A stretch of DNA of 7,729 bases, from assembly GCA_030727685.1 (NCBI GenBank), contig JANRBC010000035.1:1-7729 (forward strand). The letters run 5' to 3'. The position numbers and the translations under genes were made by a program. The DNA is from Ilumatobacteraceae bacterium. Lineage in GTDB: Bacteria; Actinomycetota; Acidimicrobiia; Acidimicrobiales; Ilumatobacteraceae. The stretch's first letter is position 1, and each line of letters starts with the position of its first letter. Shown here piece after piece: positions 5,968 through 7,729 of the stretch. The notes below the pieces were generated by a model, which was not told the origin of the DNA, ran no database searches, and worked only from the letters and a program-made list of their open reading frames with translations.

Positions 5968-6456
5968 ATGATTGAGATGCGGTTAGAGGGGATTCGACTC
6001 GAAATTCCGCAGAATACGCCGGTGTTGATGTTGCGCGAGCAGTCTGGCTCACGAAGAATCATGCCGATCTACATTGGTGCGCCTGAAGCGTCGTCGATTC
6101 ACTACGCACTTGAAGGTTTGCAACCTGATCGGCCCTTGACGCATGACTTGTTGATCAATGTTGCCGAAGGTCTTGATGCGCAGCCAGTAAAACTAGTGAT
6201 CACCAAAGTTGAAGAGAACACATACTTTGCCGATTTGCACTTTTTGCAACGCGGAAAAGTGATCGCGGTTAGTTGTCGTCCTTCGGATGGTGTGGCAGTA
6301 GCCGTTCGGTCAGGTATTCCGATTTATGCAGAAGATGATTTACTTGACGCCGTCGGCAAGGTGGTGCCAGCAACGGCACCAGATAACGCCGAAGAAATTA
6401 TTGATGATTTTCGCGATTTTATTGACTCAATTAAACCTGAGGATTTTCAGAGCTAG
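5968..6456 (+). CDS. DUF151 / bifunctional nuclease family protein
   Basis: A 162-residue protein of the DUF151 family (BFN domain), conserved across actinobacteria at this locus (Rv1829 in M. tuberculosis). Some plant members were described as bifunctional nucleases, but the bacterial role is unclear; in Thermotoga a structure is known without firm function. Family motifs are LEGIRLEIPQNTPVLMLRE at 6-24, MPIYIGAPEA at 32-41, RPLTHDLL at 55-62 and CRPSDGVAVAVR at 103-114. An acidic tail (EEIIDDFRDFIDSIKPEDF, 142-160) closes the protein, as in many relatives. The ATG at 5968 gives the conserved start MIEMRLEGIRLE and lies six bases after a TACGCT element. It is flanked on both sides by MerR regulators, which suggests but does not show a shared regulatory context. 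Confidence 0.92.
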   Translation: MIEMRLEGIRLEIPQNTPVLMLREQSGSRRIMPIYIGAPEASSIHYALEGLQPDRPLTHDLLINVAEGLDAQPVKLVITKVEENTYFADLHFLQRGKVIAVSCRPSDGVAVAVRSGIPIYAEDDLLDAVGKVVPATAPDNAEEIIDDFRDFIDSIKPEDFQS

Positions 6457-6478
6457 ATATTTCCAATTTCGCTATCTA
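6454..6478 (+). promoter_or_regulatory. Inverted repeat TAGATA-N13-TATCTA upstream of second MerR gene
   Basis: A perfect six-base dyad begins at the DUF151 stop codon and overlaps the candidate -35 of the downstream MerR gene. It could be an operator, for instance for autoregulation by one of the MerR proteins. It is not a terminator, as the stem is AT-rich and no T-run follows. Confidence 0.3.
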
Positions 6479-6488
6479 CCCGTAGCCT
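6460..6488 (+). promoter_or_regulatory. candidate promoter of second MerR gene (TTTCCA-N17-TAGCCT)
   Basis: TTTCCA (6460-6465) matches TTGACA at four of six positions and is separated by 17 bases from TAGCCT (6483-6488), a TANNNT hexamer. Transcription would start near 6495, giving a leader of about 34 bases that contains the ribosome binding site. Plausible but weak. Confidence 0.35.
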
Positions 6489-6517
6489 GACAGCAGGGCG
6501 TTGAGGTTTGAAATCTT

Positions 6518-6523
6518 GGGGAG
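6518..6523 (+). promoter_or_regulatory. Ribosome binding site (GGGGAG) setting the MerR start
   Basis: GGGGAG lies five bases before the ATG at 6529 and decides against the upstream in-frame TTG at 6508, which would place this site inside the coding sequence. Confidence 0.55.
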
Positions 6524-6528
6524 TCGCA

Positions 6529-7014
6529 ATGGCGAAGCAGAGTTTTAGTGGCAGTCAGGCCGCGCAAATAGCAGGCATTACATATCGTCAACTTGACTAT
6601 TGGGCGCGAACTAATTTGATCCGCCCTTCGTTGAGCGACGCTAAAGGCAGCGGTTCTCGGCGAAGTTACGAATATCGAGATCTTCTTGAACTAAAAGTGA
6701 TCAAACAGTTGCTAGACGCAGGTATCAAGCTCGAATCTGTTCGAGAGGTTTTTAATTACTTACGCTCGCACGTTGACACCGAGATTGCTGCTGCGCACAT
6801 CGTGATCAGTGGCAAAGCTGTTGTCTTGTGTCAAGGTGACCAATTGGTCGATGTCGTTCGCAACGGTCAAGGTGTACTTAACGTTTTGCCTTTGGCGAAC
6901 ATCAAATCTGATGTCGATGCGATGATCGTAACTCTTGCCGACAGAAATGCAGTGGCGAAGTCGCAGCCGAGTTCAATAACTTCACAAATCGCTGTTCAGA
7001 CAGTGGCGCTTTAA
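6529..7014 (+). CDS. MerR-family regulator (Rv1830 type)
   Basis: Second MerR-type transcription regulator of the conserved block, 161 residues. The winged-helix DNA-binding domain covers about 6-80 (FSGSQAAQIAGITYRQLDYW, then RPSLSDAKGSGSRRSYEYRDLLELKVIKQLLDAG). A conserved C-terminal part at about 84-135 (IVISGKAVVL, DVVRNGQGVLNVLPL) is diagnostic of the Rv1830-like subfamily and distinct from the FtsR-like protein upstream. The last 25 residues are polar and unconserved-looking. No effector-binding domain or metal-binding cysteine pair is evident. The ATG at 6529 is chosen because of the GGGGAG site and the domain start; a TTG at 6508 would add seven residues. It lies 72 bp after DUF151 with its own candidate promoter. 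The stop TAA shares its last base with the next gene's ATG. Targets are unknown. Confidence 0.9.
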   Translation: MAKQSFSGSQAAQIAGITYRQLDYWARTNLIRPSLSDAKGSGSRRSYEYRDLLELKVIKQLLDAGIKLESVREVFNYLRSHVDTEIAAAHIVISGKAVVLCQGDQLVDVVRNGQGVLNVLPLANIKSDVDAMIVTLADRNAVAKSQPSSITSQIAVQTVAL

Positions 7015-7729
7015 TGTCGGCGAACGCAACTCAAGTCGCCTCGACGATCGCACCATTGATCGGGTCTCTTGGCGCCAAGTACATGCTTGACCCCGACACG
7101 ATGGCTCACGGTGCAGAGGCTAGCTATCCAAATGGTTTTGCGTACTATGTCGTCGGTCGGGGAGGAGTGCTCGGCGATGTCGACAGCGACGTTGTGTACT
7201 CGGCTTTCATGTTTTTTGAACGATCATTGATCGACAAACTCTGGAAGGCGGGTGTTGCTGTCGAAGGTGCGCGTGCTGCAAGCAAGCGTTATATGCAGAG
7301 TTGCGACGCTTGGGGTGGTAAGCATCTTGCAAGTATCGACCAACTCGAACTGTTCATCTCGCCGGCCGAAAAACTTATTTCTCAAGTCGATAGTTCTGGG
7401 TTGTCGCTTTTCGCAGGGTTGCGCGCCGAGCCGTTGCCGAGCGATTTACCTGCGCGCGCGTACCGCTTAATCACGTTGATTCGCGAGTTGCGAGGTTGCC
7501 TGCACATCGCAGCGTGTGTCACGCACCAGCTTTCGGGTCTTGAGGCGTCTCTCGTGTCATCAGGCGAGGGTTTGACCAAGTTGCATGGGTGGGCGCCTCC
7601 GTATCCAGATGTTTCGCATCTTGTTGCAGCACGAGATGCCGCCGAGAAAGCCACCAACGACGCGATGGCGCGTCTTATTGCATTGCATCTGACTGAAGCC
7701 GAAATGAATCAGCTCGCCGAGCAAACCAC
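7014..7729 (+). CDS. SCO6745/SalK-like family protein, 3'-truncated by window edge
   Basis: An open frame of 238 complete codons runs from ATG 7014 to the right edge without a stop, so the C-terminus is missing. I recognise it as resembling the actinobacterial SCO6745 (SalK-like) family, proposed to contain winged-helix-like modules but without established function. Supporting features are an N-terminal region with AYYVVGRGGVLGDVDSDVV at 43-61 (family: GYFAGRAAPLG-V), an AFMFFERSLIDKLWKAG stretch at 64-80, a central AEPLPSDLPARAYRLITLIRELRGCLHIAACVTHQLSGLEA region (138-178) with the family's conserved R-E-x-R-G-x-x-H pattern, and HGW at 191-193. TAATG overlap with the MerR gene implies coupled translation and cotranscription. 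No signal peptide or membrane segment is seen. The family call is from remembered similarity and should be treated as moderately sure. Confidence 0.75.
   Translation, partial: MSANATQVASTIAPLIGSLGAKYMLDPDTMAHGAEASYPNGFAYYVVGRGGVLGDVDSDVVYSAFMFFERSLIDKLWKAGVAVEGARAASKRYMQSCDAWGGKHLASIDQLELFISPAEKLISQVDSSGLSLFAGLRAEPLPSDLPARAYRLITLIRELRGCLHIAACVTHQLSGLEASLVSSGEGLTKLHGWAPPYPDVSHLVAARDAAEKATNDAMARLIALHLTEAEMNQLAEQT

Noticed and set aside
7252..7657. Open frames at 7252-7470 (+) and 7382-7657 (-) near the right edge
   Set aside because: Both overlap the conserved SCO6745-like frame that starts at 7014 and stays open to the edge; they look like shadows of it.
1..7729. Search for a defence island, mobile element, CRISPR array, tRNA or attachment site
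   Set aside because: No transposase, integrase, nuclease-toxin pair, long repeats or RNA gene signatures were seen; all genes belong to housekeeping or conserved actinobacterial families.

Overview
The window looks like ordinary chromosomal DNA from an actinobacterium of moderate G+C content (roughly half by eye, not counted). The strongest evidence is the gene order pgsA-like / gcvH / garA / ftsR-type MerR / DUF151 / second MerR, which matches Mycobacterium tuberculosis Rv1822 to Rv1830 as I recall it. The moderate base composition and short spacers would suit an aquatic lineage such as the Acidimicrobiia/Ilumatobacter group, but that placement is inference. Apart from two genes cut by the window edges, every gene is intact. 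I see no transposase, integrase, CRISPR array, tRNA or rRNA, and no gene-free stretch longer than about 75 bases.

Layout. Bases 1-2532 hold a 5'-truncated class I aminotransferase, a translationally coupled D-2-hydroxyacid dehydrogenase of glyoxylate/hydroxypyruvate-reductase type, and a DUF554 membrane protein. Bases 2540-3244 encode a SRAP (YedK/HMCES-type) abasic-site protein. Its 3' end overlaps a convergent HIT-family gene on the minus strand (3161-3601) by 84 bp. Bases 3643-7014 carry the actinobacterial block: CDP-alcohol phosphatidyltransferase, GcvH, a zinc-ribbon plus FHA protein of the GarA/OdhI family, an FtsR-like MerR regulator, a DUF151 protein and a second MerR regulator. From 7014 to the right edge there is an open reading frame of the SCO6745/SalK-like family, overlapping the MerR stop by one base and running off the window.

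Function. The aminotransferase and dehydrogenase probably act together in amino-acid/2-oxoacid (glyoxylate, hydroxypyruvate) chemistry. GcvH links to glycine cleavage. GarA-type proteins tie Ser/Thr kinase signalling to 2-oxoglutarate and glutamate flux. FtsR-type regulators act on cell division (ftsZ) in Corynebacterium. PgsA-type enzymes make phospholipid head groups.

The most unusual signal is regulatory. The hexamer TACGCT lies exactly six bases before three start codons (HIT, pgsA, DUF151), as expected for leaderless transcripts. In the HIT/pgsA divergent gap the two copies form an inverted repeat with a 17-bp spacer, so each gene's -10 element sits in the other's -35 position. I found no convincing new multi-gene system; the other observations are modest.
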